A stretch of DNA of 64,000 nt from Comamonadaceae bacterium. Lineage in GTDB: Bacteria; Pseudomonadota; Gammaproteobacteria; Burkholderiales; Burkholderiaceae_C. Made by a program: the position numbers and the translations under genes. This document shows positions 61,611-64,000 of this stretch, piece by piece (the first letter of the stretch is position 1; each line of letters begins with the position of its first letter). The stretch spans positions 1 to 64,000 of the forward strand of contig QZKF01000041.1 in the NCBI GenBank assembly GCA_003599455.1. The letters run 5' to 3'. The notes beneath the pieces are model-generated. The model did not search any database. It was not told the DNA's origin and saw nothing but the letters and a program-made list of their open reading frames with translations.

Positions 61611-61647
61611 TCCCCTTTCGTTTCTTCAACCGAACCAGGAGCGTGCG

Positions 61648-62157
61648 GTGCTTCAACTCGTCTCGCGTTTTTACCAGGGGCTGCTGTTCCTGTCGTGCGT
61701 GTCCATGGTCGCGGCCTTCGGCGCGGTGCTGCTCGGGGTGGTGGCGCGGGAGGTGCAGTGGGACATTCCCGGCCTCGACGCCTACGCCGGCTACGCCATC
61801 GCCTGCGCCCTGTTCCTGGCATTGCCCGCCACGCTGCGCCACGGCGAGCACATCCGCGTGACCTTGCTGCTGGACCGCCTGCCAGCCGAGGTGCGCGGCG
61901 CGCTGGAATGGATCTGCCTCGCCATCGGGCTGGGCATCGCGCTGGCCATGGCCTGGTACGCGAGCCGGCTGGTCTGGGTGTCCTGGACCACGCACGACAT
62001 CTCGCCGGGGGCGGACGCCACGCCGCTGTGGATTCCGCAGATCGGCATGGCCCTGGGTTGCGCCGGTTTTGCGCTGTCCTTTGCCCAGGCGCTGGTGATG
62101 CGCTGGCAGGGCAGCCACTTCATCGCCGTCAACGCCGACGCCGCCCGCACCGAATGA
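61648..62157 (+). CDS. dctQ: TRAP transporter small permease DctQ (second copy)
   Basis: 169 residues from a GTG at 61648 with CCAGGAG upstream. Four membrane helices; LPATLRHGEHIRVTLLLDRL and PLWIPQIGMALG match DctQ. It lies 25 bases before its dctM. Confidence 0.92.
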   Translation: MLQLVSRFYQGLLFLSCVSMVAAFGAVLLGVVAREVQWDIPGLDAYAGYAIACALFLALPATLRHGEHIRVTLLLDRLPAEVRGALEWICLAIGLGIALAMAWYASRLVWVSWTTHDISPGADATPLWIPQIGMALGCAGFALSFAQALVMRWQGSHFIAVNADAARTE

Positions 62158-62182
62158 ACCGACCACCACCGAAGGAATTGCC

Positions 62183-63481
62183 ATGGATGTCTTGATCGCT
62201 GCAGGCCTGATGCTGTTGCTGCTCGCCCTGCTGGGTGGTGGCTTGTGGATCGGCCTCTCGCTGCTCGCGGTGGCGCTGATCGGCATGGAGTTGTTCACCG
62301 CGCGCCCGGTGGGCGACAGCATGATGCTGACCATCTGGGGGTCGACGTCGAGCTGGACGCTGACCGCGCTGCCGCTGTTCCTGTGGATGGGCGAGATCCT
62401 GTTCCGCAGCAAGCTCTCGGACGACATGTTCAAGGGCCTGGCGCCCTGGCTGGACCGCCTGCCGGGCCGGCTGCTGCACACCAATGTGGTGGGCTGCACC
62501 ATCTTCGCGGCGATCTCCGGCTCGTCGGCCGCCACCTGCGCCACCATCGGCAAGATCACGCTGCCCGAGCTGAAGAAGCGCGGCTACCCCGACGACATCT
62601 CGATCGGCACGCTGGCCGGCGCGGGCACGCTGGGCCTGCTGATTCCGCCCTCGATCATCATGATCGTTTACGGCGTGGCCGCCAATGTGTCGATCGCCAA
62701 GCTGTTCCTGGCCGGCGTGATCCCGGGCCTGCTGCTGGCCGCGCTGTTCATGGGCTACATCATCGTCTGGGCGCTGCTGAACAAGGACAAGGTGCCGGCG
62801 GCCGACGCGGCCATGAGCTTCGGCCAGAAGATCCATGCCTCGCGCCATCTCATACCCGTGGTGTCATTGATTGCGCTGGTGCTGGGCGGCATCTACAGCG
62901 GCATCGCCACCGCCACCGAAGCGGCGGCGCTGGGCGTGGGCGGCGCGCTGCTGCTCGCGAAGATCGAAGGCTCGCTGGACTGGGCGCGCTTCAGGGAGGG
63001 CCTGGTCGCCGCCTGCCGCGTCTACTGCATGATCGGCCTGATCCTGGCGGGCGCCGCCTTCCTCACGCTGGCGATGGGCTTCATCGGCCTGCCGCGCCAC
63101 CTGGCCGAGTTCATCGGCGGATTGAACCTCTCACCGTTCAACCTGATGCTGCTGCTCATCGTGTTCTTCATCGTGCTGGGCTGCTTTCTGGACGGCATCT
63201 CCATGGTGGTGCTGACCATCGCGGTGCTGCTGCCCACGGTGGAGGCCGCCGGCTTCGACCTGATCTGGTTCGGCATCTTCATCGTGCTGGTGGTCGAGAT
63301 GGCGCAGATCACACCACCGGTGGGCTTCAACCTGTTCGTGATCCAGGGCCTGACGCGGCGCGAGGTCACCTGGATCGCACGCACTGCATTGCCGCTGTTC
63401 CTGCTGATGCTGGTGGCGGTGTTCCTGACCTATTTCGTGCCCGACGTGGTGCTGTGGCTGCCCCGGCAGATGCAGAACTGA
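62183..63481 (+). CDS. dctM: TRAP transporter large permease DctM (second copy)
   Basis: 432 residues. Features AAISGSSAATCATIGKITL, GTLGLLIPPSIIMIVYGV and VEMAQITPPVGFNLFV are almost identical to those of the first DctM, so the two systems are close paralogues. ATG at 62183 with AAGGAA upstream. A second dctP gene follows 30 bases later. Confidence 0.94.
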   Translation: MDVLIAAGLMLLLLALLGGGLWIGLSLLAVALIGMELFTARPVGDSMMLTIWGSTSSWTLTALPLFLWMGEILFRSKLSDDMFKGLAPWLDRLPGRLLHTNVVGCTIFAAISGSSAATCATIGKITLPELKKRGYPDDISIGTLAGAGTLGLLIPPSIIMIVYGVAANVSIAKLFLAGVIPGLLLAALFMGYIIVWALLNKDKVPAADAAMSFGQKIHASRHLIPVVSLIALVLGGIYSGIATATEAAALGVGGALLLAKIEGSLDWARFREGLVAACRVYCMIGLILAGAAFLTLAMGFIGLPRHLAEFIGGLNLSPFNLMLLLIVFFIVLGCFLDGISMVVLTIAVLLPTVEAAGFDLIWFGIFIVLVVEMAQITPPVGFNLFVIQGLTRREVTWIARTALPLFLLMLVAVFLTYFVPDVVLWLPRQMQN

Positions 63482-63511
63482 GACCGCGTCACAACGCTGA
63501 GGGAGACCCCC

Positions 63512-64000
63512 ATGAAGCTGTTCCTGCTGGTCGCGCTGGCCGCGGCCTCGGTGGCGCACGCCCAGACGCGCTGGCAACTGGCCACCGGCTACCGCACCGA
63601 GTCCTTCCACACGCAGAACATCGCGCAGTTCGCGAGCGAGGTGGAACAGGCCACGGCGGGCGCGCTGCGCATCGAGGTGCGCCCGAACAACACGCTGTTC
63701 AAGCTGGCCGAGATCCGCCAGGCGGTGCAGGACGGCAAGGCCGAGGCGGGCGAGACCATCATGACCAGCATGGTGGGCGAGATACCGATCGCGGGCGCCG
63801 ACGCCGTGCCCTTCGTGGTGCACAGCTACCGCGACGCGCGCCGCCTGTGGGACCTGCAGCGCCCGTTGATCGACAAACACCTGGCGGCGCGCGGCCTGCA
63901 GGCGCTGTACGCCGTGCCCTGGCCGCCGCAGGGCCTGTTCACCAGCGCGCCGGTGCGCTCGGCCGCCGACTTCCAGGGCACGCGCATGCGCACCTACAAC
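63512..64000 (+). CDS. dctP: TRAP solute-binding protein DctP (third copy, 3' end outside window)
   Basis: 163 codons are visible from the ATG at 63512. A signal peptide ends near SVAHAQ; the mature part has TRWQLATGYRTESFHTQNIA and ALRIEVRPNNTLFKLAEIR, aligning with the other two DctP proteins but clearly more divergent. The fragment stops within the RMRTYN ligand motif. With the copy at 60609 it makes two binding proteins for one DctQM. Confidence 0.9.
   Translation, partial: MKLFLLVALAAASVAHAQTRWQLATGYRTESFHTQNIAQFASEVEQATAGALRIEVRPNNTLFKLAEIRQAVQDGKAEAGETIMTSMVGEIPIAGADAVPFVVHSYRDARRLWDLQRPLIDKHLAARGLQALYAVPWPPQGLFTSAPVRSAADFQGTRMRTYN

Overview
The window looks like a chromosome segment of an aerobic or facultative betaproteobacterium of the Comamonadaceae type (Hydrogenophaga/Acidovorax-like). 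It is GC-rich, almost every base is coding, third positions are G/C, GTG/TTG starts and 4-base ATGA overlaps are common, and the housekeeping order pyrG-kdsA-eno-ftsB is typical of Burkholderiales. Genus assignment is inference. I see no rRNA, tRNA, CRISPR array, phage gene or insertion sequence.

Layout. 1-11 kb is core: a DUF3297 fragment, a YebC/YeeN-type regulator, dbpA, a ferritin-like protein, a gamma carbonic anhydrase, hslO, a NadR-like P-loop protein, ftsB-eno-kdsA-pyrG, and divergent coaBC. 11-14.7 kb is a tungstate uptake locus: a LysR-fold regulator divergent from tupBCA. 14.7-19.8 kb holds the ABC transporter and beta-propeller normally linked to PQQ alcohol dehydrogenases, split around a Bug-type binding protein, with no dehydrogenase in view. 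19.8-28.1 kb is a complete kdp potassium system (kdpFABC-kdpDE, minus strand) carrying two extra micropeptides. 28.3-33 kb has a DUF3597 gene, a MoxR-DUF58-TgpA-like operon and a CHRD lipoprotein. 33-36.5 kb is modABC with a divergent modE around a near-ideal Mo-box. 36.5-46.1 kb is a molybdenum hydroxylase operon (coxSLM form II order, then coxD, coxE, coxG, xdhC, mocA-like) plus an AcoR-like regulator lacking the AAA+ domain. 46.5-50.9 kb, divergent from it, is a tungsten aldehyde oxidoreductase operon aorABCD with a further small gene. 50.9-55.8 kb is mixed (NIPSNAP, WYL regulator, OsmC, crcB, rdgC). 55.8-64 kb is a TRAP transporter region: dctPQM on the minus strand, a divergent LysR, then a UPF0317 protein and a second dctP-Q-M-P set that runs off the edge.

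How the genes fit together. The strongest theme is molybdenum/tungsten biology. Between about 11 and 51 kb there are a tungstate importer with its own regulator, a molybdate importer with ModE, a Mo-hydroxylase with its maturation factors, and a W-dependent aldehyde oxidoreductase with a dedicated MoaD-like protein. The Mo-enzyme and W-enzyme operons are head to head across a 447-base control region with two near-identical TCTCA-N3-TGAGA palindromes, one in front of each operon. A strong intrinsic terminator sits between aorB and aorC and could hold AorC below AorAB, which would suit the AorAB-polymer model known from Aromatoleum. These regulatory readings are inference from sequence and need experiments.
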